Source: CAG-791 sp963658695
GTDB lineage: Bacteria; Bacillota; Clostridia; Lachnospirales; Lachnospiraceae
Length of the DNA: 64,000 nt
NCBI GenBank assembly: GCA_963658695.1
Contig: CAVKRN010000006.1
Location: 1 to 64,000 of the forward strand
Reading direction: 5' to 3'
Positions 1 to 8,487 of this stretch are shown here, piece by piece (position 1 is the stretch's first letter; each line of letters opens with the position of its first letter). The notes beneath the pieces were generated by a model, which saw nothing but the letters and a program-made list of their open reading frames with translations, searched no databases and was not told the DNA's origin. The translations under genes were made by a program, and so were the position numbers.

Positions 1-24
1 AGAGAAGCGAAGGCGGGCAAGGAT

Positions 25-1164
25 ATGATTATCAAAAATGCACAGGTGTATACCGAAAATCACCACTTTCAGAAATTGAATCTCCGGATACAGGGAACGC
101 GGATCCATCAGATTCAGGAGGAGAACATCGTCGCCGAAGAGGGCGAAGTCTGCATCGATGCAGGCGGTCTGTATGCCATTCCGGGACTGGTAGACATTCA
201 TTTCCACGGGGCAGTCGGTCATGATTTTTGTCAGGCAATGACGCAGGAGCTGCAGGAGATTGCAGAGTATGAGTTAAAAAACGGCATACTGGCCATTTGC
301 CCAGCCACCATGTCCTACAACGAAGAAATCCTCAGCCAGGTAATGACGAAGGCGGCCGCTTACCGGCCGGAAGTGGGGGCGGACCTTGTCGGCATCAACA
401 TGGAGGGGCCGTTTATCAGCCCGAAGAAGGCAGGAGCACAGAATCCGGAATACATCATGCCGGCTGATGAAGGGATGTTCCGGCGACTGCAGGAGAAAAG
501 CGGCGGCCTCATCAAACTGGTGGATCTGGCACCGGAGGAACCGGGAGCCATGGAATTCATCGAGCACTGTTCTGGTGATGTAAAAATATCCATCGCACAT
601 ACCGTGTGCAGCTATGCAGTGGCAAAAGAGGCGTTCAGCAAAGGTGCAAGCCATATGACCCATCTGTATGATGCCATGCCGGGGATTGGACACCGGGAAC
701 CGGGCCCGATTCCGGCTGCCGTGGAGGCGGGCGCGGAAGCGGAGCTGATTGCAGACGGCATTCACGTGCATCCGGCGGTGATACATGCAACCTTCCGTAT
801 GATCGGCGCAGAGAAGATGATTCTGATTTCGGACAGCATGGAGGCCACGGGACTGGAGGACGGCGATTATCAGCTGGGAGGTCAGGCGGTGACCGTAAAG
901 GGGAATAAAGCGGTGCTGACAAGTGCCCCGGAAACCATTGCCGGCAGTGTCACCAATCTGTATGACTGCATGAAGGTTTGCGTGCAGAAGGCGGGAGTGC
1001 CTTTGGAAGAGGCGGTACGGGCGGCAACAGAGAATCCGGCAAAATCCATCGGCGTGGGCAAGGACTACGGGAAAATTGCGCTGGGCTGCTATGGCAATAT
1101 TTTGCTGATGGATTCGGATCTGGGACTTCGTCACATCATTCAAAAGGGAAAGTTGGTTTCATAG
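25..1164 (+). CDS. nagA: N-acetylglucosamine-6-phosphate deacetylase
   Basis: This enzyme removes the acetyl group from GlcNAc-6-phosphate in the cytoplasm, giving glucosamine-6-phosphate and acetate. The 379-residue length is normal for NagA. The amidohydrolase metal motif is visible near residue 58 (DIHFHG). GPFISPKKAGAQNP follows at about residue 131, then the HxxH region SHMTHLYDAMPG, and late in the chain ISDSMEATG carries the catalytic Asp. The ATG follows a CAAGGA-like ribosome site inside the first 24 bases of the window, so an upstream partner may lie just outside. The nanE start lies two bases after its stop, so the two are almost certainly co-transcribed. The family call is firm; whether the main flux is GlcNAc or sialic acid is inferred from the neighbours. 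Confidence 0.95.
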   Translation: MIIKNAQVYTENHHFQKLNLRIQGTRIHQIQEENIVAEEGEVCIDAGGLYAIPGLVDIHFHGAVGHDFCQAMTQELQEIAEYELKNGILAICPATMSYNEEILSQVMTKAAAYRPEVGADLVGINMEGPFISPKKAGAQNPEYIMPADEGMFRRLQEKSGGLIKLVDLAPEEPGAMEFIEHCSGDVKISIAHTVCSYAVAKEAFSKGASHMTHLYDAMPGIGHREPGPIPAAVEAGAEAELIADGIHVHPAVIHATFRMIGAEKMILISDSMEATGLEDGDYQLGGQAVTVKGNKAVLTSAPETIAGSVTNLYDCMKVCVQKAGVPLEEAVRAATENPAKSIGVGKDYGKIALGCYGNILLMDSDLGLRHIIQKGKLVS

Positions 1165-1166
1165 TT

Positions 1167-1862
1167 ATGGATAAAGAAGCGCTATTTCAACAAATCAAAG
1201 GCGGCCTGATTGTCTCCTGCCAGGCTCTGGAACATGAGCCGCTCTACACAAAAGAAGGCGGCGTTATGCCACTCATGGCTAAAGCGGCAGCAATGTCCGG
1301 CGCGGTCGGAATTCGTGCCAACACCGTGCGGGACATTCTTCAGATCAAAGAGGCAGTGGACCTTCCTATCATTGGAATTATTAAGAAAAGCTACGAAGGA
1401 ACCCCCATGTATATCACGGTCACAATGAAGGAAGTGGACGAATTGGTCGCCTGCGGTACAGATATTGTGGCGGTGCAAGGGACGAGCGCTCTTCGTCCGG
1501 ACGGAAGCTCGGCGCCGGAATTCATTGCGGCCATTCGTGCGAAGTATCCGGATCAGCTGATTATGGCGGACTGTGCAAGGGTAGAAGAGGGAATCCTCTG
1601 CGCCCAGGCGGGGGCTGATTTCGTCGGTACTACCATGCGCGGCTATACGCCGGAAACGCAAGGGTGCGATGAAATTGACTATGACTTTATCCATGAACTG
1701 GTGGAGAAGTGCCCGGCGAAAATCATCGCGGAGGGACACATCCATTATCCGGAGCAGGCGAAAAAGGCACTCCGGGCAGGCGCCTATGCGCTGGTGGTGG
1801 GCGGCGCCATTACAAGACCGGCCGAAATTACAGCACGATTCGTATCTGCGATCAAGGATTGA
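1167..1862 (+). CDS. nanE: N-acetylmannosamine-6-phosphate 2-epimerase
   Basis: This TIM-barrel enzyme converts ManNAc-6-P to GlcNAc-6-P, the substrate of the NagA encoded just upstream. The 231 residues match the family length. Seen in order are GGLIVSCQALEHEPL, IIGIIKKSYEG with the family Lys, GADFVGTTMRGYTPET, IAEGHI with the family Glu, and VVGGAITRPAEIT. The segment that usually reads like DATARPRPDG is here VQGTSALRPDG, a local departure. The reading frame is open well upstream inside nagA, but the ATG two bases after the nagA stop gives the canonical N-terminus. Together with nagA and the ROK kinase it makes a ManNAc/sialic-acid branch, though no lyase or transporter is in view. Confidence 0.93.
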   Translation: MDKEALFQQIKGGLIVSCQALEHEPLYTKEGGVMPLMAKAAAMSGAVGIRANTVRDILQIKEAVDLPIIGIIKKSYEGTPMYITVTMKEVDELVACGTDIVAVQGTSALRPDGSSAPEFIAAIRAKYPDQLIMADCARVEEGILCAQAGADFVGTTMRGYTPETQGCDEIDYDFIHELVEKCPAKIIAEGHIHYPEQAKKALRAGAYALVVGGAITRPAEITARFVSAIKD

Positions 1863-1870
1863 TTTAGAAC

Positions 1871-1944
1871 TTTGCAGTTTCTATCGAGAATTTGCCTGTG
1901 AGCAGGAGATTCGCGTTGAAATATGGCAGATGATGGATAGATAC
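1871..1944 (+). repeat. module A repeat, copy 1
   Basis: This intergenic copy of the imperfect palindrome lies between nanE and the ROK kinase gene. It matches the other copies in the core GAGAATTTGCCTGTGAGCAG, in the right arm GTTGAAATATGGCAG, and in a degenerate tail ending GATAGATAC. The left arm is the most decayed part. Confidence 0.6.
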
Positions 1945-1982
1945 AATTTGGCGAGAACACCGCATGAACAAGGAGAACGCGT

Positions 1983-2867
1983 GTGAGAATCATTGCAGTG
2001 GACATCGGCGGAACAGCCATAAAGGCAGGTGTATGGGACGGAACGCAGCTTTCGGAGTTTAAAGAAATCGAAACCAACGCATCCTCCGGCGGCGCTGCGC
2101 TCATGGAGCGGGTGCAGGCTCTGATTCAAACCTATCCGCCTGCGGATGGAATCGGAATCAGCACGGCCGGAGAGGTGGACGCGGTAAACGGGAGCATTCT
2201 CTATGCCAACAGCAACATACCGGGGTACACCGGTATGCCGGTCAAACAGCTGCTGGAGGACGCATTTCATGTGCCGGTGGCCGTCGAAAACGATGTCAAT
2301 GCGGCTGCAATTGGTGAGCTGCAATACGGAGCCGGACGCGGATGCCGGGATTTTCTGTGTGTAACCTATGGCACCGGAGTCGGCGGATGCATTGTTATGG
2401 ACGGAAGAGTGGTTCGCGGTGCGACGCATTGCGCCGGAGGCTTTGGCGGAATGATCCTTCATCCGGAATGCCGTGATGGAAGCGAGAGCCTGCAAGGGTG
2501 CTATGAACGCTGCGCATCGACAACAGCACTGGTGGAGAAGGTCAAGGCAGTAGATGCATCGCTGGATGGCGGCAGGAAAATTTTTGCGGCGATGAACCGG
2601 CAGGAAGTGCGGGAGCAGATTGATGCGTGGATCGATGATATCTGTATAGGGCTGATCAACCTGATCTACATCTTTAATCCGCCGCTGGTCGTTCTCGGCG
2701 GCGGTGTGATGGCGCAGGAGTATGTCATACGGGAAATCAATAAGAAAGTGAAGCAGCAATTGCCGCCTCTCCTGAAAAATACGAAAATCGTGCCGGCCAG
2801 CCTCGGAAACACGGCCGGGATGATGGGCGCGGCGTATCTTAGTTCTGTATGTATAAGCCGTCGGTAA
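1983..2867 (+). CDS. ROK family sugar kinase, probable N-acetylmannosamine kinase
   Basis: ROK kinases phosphorylate free sugars with ATP. Behind nagA and nanE the likely substrate is ManNAc, but glucose or GlcNAc cannot be excluded. The 294 residues begin with the phosphate motif VDIGGTAIKAG. VENDVNAAAIGE carries the catalytic Asp, TYGTGVGGCIV is the second phosphate loop, and the C-terminal LGGGVMAQ is typical. The start is GTG at 1983, preceded by AAGGAGAACGC. The family zinc site, normally CxCGxxGCxE, is degenerate here: the stretch after HPEC has cysteines at different spacing and an insertion (CRDGSESLQGCYERC). Such drift is known in clostridial ROK proteins. It closes the amino-sugar cluster; a separate promoter-like site precedes the next gene. 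Confidence 0.85.
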   Translation: MRIIAVDIGGTAIKAGVWDGTQLSEFKEIETNASSGGAALMERVQALIQTYPPADGIGISTAGEVDAVNGSILYANSNIPGYTGMPVKQLLEDAFHVPVAVENDVNAAAIGELQYGAGRGCRDFLCVTYGTGVGGCIVMDGRVVRGATHCAGGFGGMILHPECRDGSESLQGCYERCASTTALVEKVKAVDASLDGGRKIFAAMNRQEVREQIDAWIDDICIGLINLIYIFNPPLVVLGGGVMAQEYVIREINKKVKQQLPPLLKNTKIVPASLGNTAGMMGAAYLSSVCISRR

Positions 2868-2880
2868 TCGTTCATACGTC

Positions 2881-2907
2881 GTAACAGTACACACGCCAAG
2901 CAACAGG
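2881..2907 (+). repeat. module D repeat, copy 1
   Basis: GTAACAGTACACACGCCAAG resembles GTAACAGTTCATACGCCAGC at 25717 and a third form at 33131. It is short, and the family assignment rests on visual comparison only. Confidence 0.4.
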
Positions 2908-2928
2908 TGTTTGAGTATCCTCTCCAAC

Positions 2929-2962
2929 TTTGCAGCATTTTAGCATAGAAATGCGGTATAAT
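2929..2962 (+). promoter_or_regulatory. putative sigma-A promoter for the duplicated-domain lipoprotein
   Basis: A perfect TATAAT lies at 2957-2962, about 75 bases before the lipoprotein ATG. The best -35 candidate is TTGCAG at 2930, but the spacing of about 21 is longer than usual. A degenerate module D repeat lies just upstream at 2881-2907. Confidence 0.4.
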
Positions 2963-3035
2963 AACTCCAAGCTTTTTCCTATAAAAGCTTGACCGATACC
3001 GCTCATGAAAAGATCTGCGGAAAGGAGAAACGATT

Positions 3036-4259
3036 ATGAAAAAACAACTTGTAATGGTACTGATGGCAGGTGTGATGGGAACCTTGCTGGTTGGATGTGG
3101 AAGCTCTGAGAGCACTGCACCGGCTGCAACTACAGAGGAAGCAGCTGATCAGGCAGACACGGCTGCTACGGAAACAACGGAGGCAGCATCCGAGGAGACA
3201 ACTGAGGAAGTCGCAGCACAGATCGGAGAGACAGAGGAATTTGATGAGGACTTTATGCCGGCCGACTTTGTACAGGAACGGGCCGGTGTGGATACATTTG
3301 ATTCCTATGCAGACATCCTTAGCTATTTAAGCGGTGAGAATGAAGGCTTTGCATACATATCAGTGGATGGTTCGACGCCGTATGTTCTGGCGATTACCGA
3401 TTCGCTGTATGCACTGGACGATACGACCAGCGCAGCTTCCATTGTTAACCTCTATGCCTATAACAGCGACGGACAGCTCATCAACGTCGGAAATGCCTTT
3501 TCCGGCGGCGGAGAAGACGACCCGATCCGTTGCGAGGATGGTGTCATTTATGCCTGCGGTTCGGATGAATACGGCGAGATGAAGATCAGCAAGGACACCA
3601 ATGGACTCTTCTACACAAAGGATGTGAACCGCTACGAGGAAGACGGAACCGTAACCTTCAGCGGCTTCGTGCGGGAGAACGATGACATCAACTCTTCCTC
3701 AGAGGATATTGGAATTTCGACGAATGAGGAGTTTGAGGAGCTTCTGGCCTCCGCAAGAGCAAAGACGCCGGTTCGCTTCTGGGGAGCAGAATATGCATCG
3801 TATGACGATGTGATTGCACAGCTGCCGGCGGACTATGGCTATGCATACCTGACAATTGACGGGTATGACAGCGACGTCCTGGCAGTGACGGATTTCACCT
3901 ATCAGTGGGACAACGGGGAGAATGTATCCCTGACGGCGTATCTGTATGTACAAAACGGTGATACCGTCCAGTATCTTGGCAATGTGATGACCGGTGGAAC
4001 CGGGTATCCGATTCGCTGCGCGAATGGCATCCTCTACAACTGCAACATGGTTCAGTATGGGGAGATGAAGGTGGAGCAGAAGTCGGATGGTAAATACGGC
4101 CTGGCATTCACCAACCGTGGCACAATTACAAACAATGCAGACGGAACCACGGAGATTGAGACAGAAGGCAAGCTGGCCGGCGCTGAGGAAGACGAAATCC
4201 GTGATAAGATTGCAGCCGTGGATGGCGTAAAGGTGGTTGACTTCACAGTTGTGAAGTAA
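3036..4259 (+). CDS. secreted lipoprotein with internal duplication, function unknown
   Basis: I do not recognise a named family. The 407-residue product starts with a lipoprotein signal peptide (charged MKKQ, hydrophobic stretch, lipobox LVGC at about residue 21). A low-complexity Thr/Glu/Ala linker to about residue 75 suggests a tether from the cell surface. Two homologous halves follow, at about residues 90-215 and 245-380. Each has YADI/YDDVIA, then GFAYISVDG or GYAYLTIDG, then VLAITD or VLAVTD, then a PIRCEDGVIY / PIRCANGILY block and a YGEMK block. The ATG follows AGGAGAAACGATT. It is probably a single-gene unit, with a promoter-like TATAAT upstream and a strong terminator downstream. 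Confidence 0.8.
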   Translation: MKKQLVMVLMAGVMGTLLVGCGSSESTAPAATTEEAADQADTAATETTEAASEETTEEVAAQIGETEEFDEDFMPADFVQERAGVDTFDSYADILSYLSGENEGFAYISVDGSTPYVLAITDSLYALDDTTSAASIVNLYAYNSDGQLINVGNAFSGGGEDDPIRCEDGVIYACGSDEYGEMKISKDTNGLFYTKDVNRYEEDGTVTFSGFVRENDDINSSSEDIGISTNEEFEELLASARAKTPVRFWGAEYASYDDVIAQLPADYGYAYLTIDGYDSDVLAVTDFTYQWDNGENVSLTAYLYVQNGDTVQYLGNVMTGGTGYPIRCANGILYNCNMVQYGEMKVEQKSDGKYGLAFTNRGTITNNADGTTEIETEGKLAGAEEDEIRDKIAAVDGVKVVDFTVVK

Positions 4260-4294
4260 ATGCGCTGACATTCTGATATTGCTAACAGAACAAG

Positions 4295-4328
4295 AAGAAC
4301 CGGGGGTGGATTTCCCCCGGCTCTTTTC
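4295..4328 (+). terminator. Rho-independent terminator after the lipoprotein gene
   Basis: A 7-bp GC stem (CCGGGGG at 4300-4306 with CCCCCGG at 4314-4320) is followed by CTCTTTTCGTT. It lies 36 bases after the lipoprotein stop. Confidence 0.85.
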
Positions 4329-4414
4329 GTTATGTCGTGTATCTGTACAGCATCACCGACGATCGCTCCAGGATAGGAGGAGGTCCATCGGGCACTTTCG
4401 AGTATCAAAATCGA

Positions 4415-4430
4415 GATGTACTAGTACATC
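4415..4430. repeat. module C palindrome at the 3' end of the glycosyltransferase gene
   Basis: GATGTACTAGTACATC is a perfect 16-base palindrome. It overlaps the TGA stop (4429-4431, minus strand) of the glycosyltransferase gene. The same palindrome occurs at 33158-33173, and half-sites occur at 19908, 33320 and 62687. Confidence 0.75.
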
Positions 4431-5208
4431 AGATCCGCCGCAGCGACGCGCGAACGGCCCATCCGATGAGGTGGCAGAACGCACGGATCCTTCCGCAGCC
4501 GCCGATCTGTCGCAGCAGTGTCCACATGCGGCGGATCGCGGAGAGCTTGTTGGAGGAAAGCGATTTCCCAGGGCGGCGATAGATGGTCAGGACCTCGTCG
4601 ATACCGCAGGCGACGATGCCGGTTTTCAGAAGGCTCCACCACAATGCAGTGTCCTCGGAACCGATATCCGGCATATGAATCAGATCCTTGGGGATTCTCT
4701 TCGTATCCAGCAGAACGGTGGAGGTGAAGATAACCGTTCGGCTAAGAGCCTTGGAAAAGGAAAGAGAGGAAGGGGCGTGGACAATTTTGCCGGTTCCCTG
4801 TGCATTTTCATCACCGAATTCATAGGAGGTGAAGGCAAAGCCGCTTTCACTGGTTTCCAGGAAGCAGAGCTCCCTTTCCAGCTTGTCCGGGAGCCAGACA
4901 TCGTCGGCATCCAGAAATGCAATGTAGCGCCCCTTGGCGCAGGATATGCCGTGATTGCGGCTGTATGCGGCGCCCATATTTTTCTCATTCTGAAGAATAT
5001 GAATCTGCGAGCCAAAAGGGGAGGCACTCTTACAGGCTTGGGCAACCGATAGCGTGTCATCGCCGCCGCAGTCATCCACCAGTAACAGTTCCCAGTTGGT
5101 CCAGGTTTGCTGTTCTACGCAGCGAATGGTATTCGCAATGTAGGGCGCGGCGTGGTACATTGGTACAATGATAGAGACGAGGCTCTTTGTTTCATCGGTG
5201 TCTGCCAT
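4429..5208 (-). CDS. family 2 glycosyltransferase
   Basis: A GT-A fold glycosyltransferase that would move a sugar from a nucleotide-sugar donor to a glycan or lipid acceptor; donor and acceptor are unknown. The 259 residues include VSIIVPMYHAAPYI, the LLLVDDCGGDDT donor-binding region, NMGAAYSRNHGISCAKG, and the metal-binding FLDADDVW. A later GSEDTALWWSLL supplies the ED-like acceptor-side motif. No membrane segment is obvious. The ATG follows AAAGGACTCCC on the minus strand. It stands alone, convergent with the lipoprotein gene and divergent from the LOG gene, so it is not part of a visible polysaccharide cluster. The stop codon overlaps a 16-base palindromic repeat. Confidence 0.88.
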   Translation of the reverse strand: MADTDETKSLVSIIVPMYHAAPYIANTIRCVEQQTWTNWELLLVDDCGGDDTLSVAQACKSASPFGSQIHILQNEKNMGAAYSRNHGISCAKGRYIAFLDADDVWLPDKLERELCFLETSESGFAFTSYEFGDENAQGTGKIVHAPSSLSFSKALSRTVIFTSTVLLDTKRIPKDLIHMPDIGSEDTALWWSLLKTGIVACGIDEVLTIYRRPGKSLSSNKLSAIRRMWTLLRQIGGCGRIRAFCHLIGWAVRASLRRI

Positions 5209-5242
5209 GGGAGTCCTTTCTGGGCATATCAGTAGAGTTGTT

Positions 5243-5310
5243 CAGTCAATTTCAATCGTGAATCTGCCGGCGAGCAGAGAGTTTCCTCTGAATTGAAGGT
5301 GCTGGACAGG
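5243..5310 (+). repeat. module A repeat, copy 2
   Basis: This copy is in the divergent gap between the glycosyltransferase and LOG genes. The left arm is CAATTTCAATCGTGAATCTG, the core is GCCGGCGAGCAG, and the right side ends GAATTGAAGGTGCTGGACAGG. The right arm has lost the GGCAG match. Confidence 0.55.
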
Positions 5311-5335
5311 TGTGTTTCACACTTAAGGAGAACAA

Positions 5336-5872
5336 ATGAATATTACAGTATATCTTGGATCGATGGAAGGAAACCTTCCGATATTTGCAGAGGCGGTTCG
5401 TGAGCTTGGGACATGGATCGGTGAAAGCGGTAATAATCTGGTATACGGCGGCTCGAAAAGCGGCCTCATGGGGATCATTGCGGACAGTGTTCTGGCAGCC
5501 GGCGGAAAGGTGTATGGCGTGGAGCCGGAATTCTTCATGGAGGCAGAATTTCAGCACGAAGGTCTGACAGAGCTGACCGTGACAAAGGATATGGCGGAAA
5601 GGAAAAAGCTCCTGATCGAAAAGGGAGATGCCTTCATCGCTTTCCCGGGCGGCACCGGGACGCTGGAGGAGATTTCTGAGGTTATGTCCATGGTCTCCCT
5701 CAAGCACACGGAGAAGCCATGCATCCTCTACAATCTGAATGGTTATTACGATGATCTCAAGCGCCTCCTGGAGCATATGGTTGAGACCGGCCTCTCCAGT
5801 CCGGATCGGCTGGAGGGAATCTGCTTTGCCGGGAGCCTGCAGGAGATTCAGGATATTATTGCGGCAGTGTAA
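5336..5872 (+). CDS. LOG/TIGR00730 family Rossmann-fold protein
   Basis: The 178-residue protein belongs to the LOG (Lonely Guy) family. Some members are cytokinin-riboside 5'-monophosphate phosphoribohydrolases, and many bacterial members act on AMP-like nucleotides or have unknown roles. Seen are YGGSKSGLMG (nucleotide-binding loop) and the diagnostic FPGGTGTLEEISEV near residue 104. The ATG follows AAGGAGAACAA. It is monocistronic and converges with the P-II-like gene with only 13 bases between the stops. The family is certain; the in vivo substrate is not. Confidence 0.9.
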   Translation: MNITVYLGSMEGNLPIFAEAVRELGTWIGESGNNLVYGGSKSGLMGIIADSVLAAGGKVYGVEPEFFMEAEFQHEGLTELTVTKDMAERKKLLIEKGDAFIAFPGGTGTLEEISEVMSMVSLKHTEKPCILYNLNGYYDDLKRLLEHMVETGLSSPDRLEGICFAGSLQEIQDIIAAV

Positions 5873-5885
5873 TCCTGCCGCGCAT

Positions 5886-6635
5886 TTATACCAATCCCAT
5901 CACATCATCCACGGGAAGCGCCACGATGACACCGTGGGCGGGCGTATTCAAGCCGCATTTTTCGGCGATGGCCTGCATGACGGGTGTCTTCTTTTCGGAC
6001 GGGACGACGATCAGGACACTGTCCTGCTCCTCCTGTCCGTCAAAGCCGAGGTCCTGCAGGGCATTTTCCTGTGCGATTCGGCGACCGTGCAGAACGGTGC
6101 CGCCGCGTGCGCCGACCTCTCTGGCAGCATCCACCACAGCATCACTATAGCCGGTATGAACATTGATCAGGAGCAGGGAATAGGCCGGAACGGAACTGTT
6201 ATGGCTTTGGGACATAGTGGATTCCTCCTTGGAATGGTCTGCATTGTCGGTGTCGGAGGCAGCGTCTTTGGCTCCTGCCTGCAGGAGATGGACCAAAGCC
6301 CCCTGCGCTCCGTTGAGTGGAAGCGTCACAGCGATACCGGTCCCTCTTCGGTGATAGGAAAGGGATCCGTTGATGGCACGGAAGACATCGCGCACCTGTG
6401 ATTTGCGAACATAGCCGAGCGTCAGGATACGTGTGGTGCCGCCAAGCCCCAGAATATCAAGAAACTCAGAAGGGGCCGTTCCCTTGGCACGTAGCTCGCA
6501 CAAAAGAGGAATGTGCTGCTGTCGAAAAGTTTCCTCCACCTGCCGCCGATCCTCCTCGTTGGTGATGGAGAGGAGAATGCGAAACCCGTCAGAGGGGGAG
6601 CGATGGGGAGAAAGAGAAGCCGGTTCTTTTTTCAT
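5886..6635 (-). CDS. tandem P-II-like regulatory protein
   Basis: The 249-residue protein has two P-II-like ferredoxin-fold domains, at about residues 17-115 and 150-248, joined by a polar linker rich in Ser, Asp and Glu. Each half ends in a P-II-style strand (RGTGIAVTLPL in the first, AHGVIVALPVDDV in the second). The T-loop Tyr of GlnB-type proteins is not evident, so uridylylation is unlikely. The next gene upstream in the same direction encodes a DUF1538 membrane protein. P-II-like proteins and DUF1538 proteins are commonly neighbours, so a sensor-transporter pairing is inferred. The ATG follows AAGGAAAAATCT. Confidence 0.82.
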   Translation of the reverse strand: MKKEPASLSPHRSPSDGFRILLSITNEEDRRQVEETFRQQHIPLLCELRAKGTAPSEFLDILGLGGTTRILTLGYVRKSQVRDVFRAINGSLSYHRRGTGIAVTLPLNGAQGALVHLLQAGAKDAASDTDNADHSKEESTMSQSHNSSVPAYSLLLINVHTGYSDAVVDAAREVGARGGTVLHGRRIAQENALQDLGFDGQEEQDSVLIVVPSEKKTPVMQAIAEKCGLNTPAHGVIVALPVDDVMGLV

Positions 6636-6654
6636 AGATTTTTCCTTATATGTA

Positions 6655-6727
6655 TTTGTTCAGCACCTGCCGTATTTCAATGTGAACCCGCTGCTTGTAC
6701 GCAAATTTACGATTGAACTTGGCAGGC
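6655..6727 (-). repeat. module A repeat, copy 3 (reverse orientation)
   Basis: Read on the minus strand, this copy has the arm CGCCTGCCAAGTTCAATCGT, the core AAATTTGCGTACAAGCAG, the right arm ATTGAAATACGGCAG and the tail GTGCTGAACAAATA. It separates the DUF1538 gene from the P-II-like gene downstream, so it would be transcribed if they form one operon. Confidence 0.75.
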
Positions 6728-6747
6728 GGGCGACAGGGCGGCGAACG

Positions 6748-8247
6748 CTACAACTCTACAATCGCATCATCGTAGCTTGCAGAAGCACTTGCATGACGGC
6801 TTGTTTTGTACTGATAAATCAGTCCCATGAGTTGTACCGCGATGAGCGGTGCAAGGGCAACCAGTGCAACCACGCCGAACGCATCGGTGACGATATTGCC
6901 GCCGGCCGTGCTGCAGGCGCCCATAGCAAGCGGCAGCAAAAAGGTGGATGTCATGGGGCCGCTTGCCACGCCGCCGGAGTCGAAGGCAATGCCGACGAAC
7001 ACGGTGGGAACAAAATGGGCCATAATCAGAGCCGCGGCATAGCCGGGAATGAGAATCCAGTAGATGCTAAGACCGGTAAGAACCCGGACCATGGAGAGCG
7101 CTACGGCGCAGGCAACGCCGGCCTGAAGCGTACGGTTCATGGCGTTGCGTGAAATCATGCCGCCGGTTATATTTTCAACCTGTTCATTCAGAACCTGTAC
7201 CGCAGGCTCTGCCTTTACGATGTAATAGCCGATGATCATGCCGATGGGAACAAGGAGCCAGGAAAGGCTGCTGCCGGCCAGTCCGCTGCCGAGCAGATTT
7301 CCGACCGGTGCAAAGCCAATGTTGACGCCGGTTAGGAACAGGATCAGGCCGACCATTGTGTAGCCAAAGCCGATCATCATACGAAGAATCTGGCGTCCCG
7401 TATAGTGTTTGGTCAGAAGCTGGAACAAAAGGAATACGCCGACAATGGGGAGCGTGCTCTGCAGAACCTCCGCAATGTACTGCGGAAACGCCTGCAGAAA
7501 CTGGACGGCAACGTCCTGCGTGGTGGCAACCGAAGCGATTTTCACTGTTGTATAGGCGGCTTCGGAAGGGTGATAAAAAATACCCAGCAGCATGACCATG
7601 AGAATGGGACCGATGCTGCAAAGAGCAATCAGACCGAAGCTGTCATCCGCACTGCCGGAGCGGCCGCGGATGGAAGAAAAGCCGATGCCAAGAGCCATGA
7701 TGAAGGGAACGGTCATGGGACCTGTGGTTACACCGCCGGCATCAAAGGCAACGGAGAGAAATTCCCTCGGAACGAAGAGCGATAAAGCGAATAGAAGCAC
7801 ATAGAACACCGGCAGAATTTTCGCCAGCGGGATCTTCAAAAGGATGCGCAGCACCGCAATGGCCGTGAAGACACCGACACCGGCAGCCACGGTCCAGATC
7901 AGTACGTTGTTGGGAATGGATGCAACCTGGTTGGCAAGGACCTGAAGGTCCGGCTCGGCAATGGTGATAAGAGCGCCTGTGGCAAAGCAGACCAGAAGAC
8001 AAAGGAACCGGCTTTTACTCCGCACAATGCGGCCGCCGATGCCCTGACCGAGCGGCGTCATGGAAATCTCAGCGCCGAGCTGGAAGAATCCCATACCGAT
8101 AATCAGCAGTACGGCCCCCGTCAGGAAGAGTGCAATGGTACCAACCTCCATGGGAACCATCACAATACTCAGAAGCAGTACAATGAGTGTGATGGGGAGA
8201 ACACTGGAGAGGGCTTCGTTTGTTTTTTCCTTGAGCTTTTCATTCAT
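6748..8247 (-). CDS. DUF1538 integral membrane protein (tandem repeat)
   Basis: A polytopic membrane protein with about 12 or more hydrophobic segments. It is built from two homologous halves that each contain a FD[AS]GGV[TA][TS]GPMT signature (about residues 190 and 425). This is the DUF1538 family, thought to be a transporter but with no established substrate. The start chosen gives MNEKLKEKTNEALSSVLP. An upstream ATG at 8307 would add 20 residues and neither has a strong ribosome site. The downstream P-II-like gene suggests regulated transport, by analogy with other membrane proteins paired with P-II proteins. Confidence 0.85.
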   Translation of the reverse strand: MNEKLKEKTNEALSSVLPITLIVLLLSIVMVPMEVGTIALFLTGAVLLIIGMGFFQLGAEISMTPLGQGIGGRIVRSKSRFLCLLVCFATGALITIAEPDLQVLANQVASIPNNVLIWTVAAGVGVFTAIAVLRILLKIPLAKILPVFYVLLFALSLFVPREFLSVAFDAGGVTTGPMTVPFIMALGIGFSSIRGRSGSADDSFGLIALCSIGPILMVMLLGIFYHPSEAAYTTVKIASVATTQDVAVQFLQAFPQYIAEVLQSTLPIVGVFLLFQLLTKHYTGRQILRMMIGFGYTMVGLILFLTGVNIGFAPVGNLLGSGLAGSSLSWLLVPIGMIIGYYIVKAEPAVQVLNEQVENITGGMISRNAMNRTLQAGVACAVALSMVRVLTGLSIYWILIPGYAAALIMAHFVPTVFVGIAFDSGGVASGPMTSTFLLPLAMGACSTAGGNIVTDAFGVVALVALAPLIAVQLMGLIYQYKTSRHASASASYDDAIVEL

Positions 8248-8383
8248 AGGCACATCACTTCGCAAGAAAATTAATGGTTTTTGGGGAACAAATGCATGTA
8301 GGATCATCCGGAAGCCGGATCATAAAAGAAGAGTTTCTTTCTTCAAAGAACAGGTTTATCGTAACATAAAAAGAAAAAGGAAA

Positions 8384-8420
8384 CCGCGGCTGTTAAGAAA
8401 TCTTAACGAAAGCGGCCCCT
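8384..8420 (+). other. hairpin in the divergent DUF1538/deaminase gap
   Basis: GTTAAGAAATCTTAAC is a perfect inverted repeat, flanked by partly complementary CCGCGGCT and AGCGGCC. It is followed by CTTAATTTTTTATAAAG. It could be a terminator-like element or operator for either divergent gene. Nothing else recognisable lies in 8248-8487. Confidence 0.4.
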
Positions 8421-8487
8421 TAATTTTTTATAAAGTAGAGAATACTGGGAAGATGACGCACACAACACCGCAAGAGACAGGAACTGT

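Noticed and set aside
978..1166. N-terminal extension of nanE into nagA
   Set aside because: The frame is open but the extra 63 residues are nagA sequence in another frame; the canonical NanE start is at 1167.
4279..5052. A 257-codon plus-strand open frame over the glycosyltransferase gene
   Set aside because: It starts inside the terminator and has no recognisable motif; the minus strand encodes all GT2 motifs.
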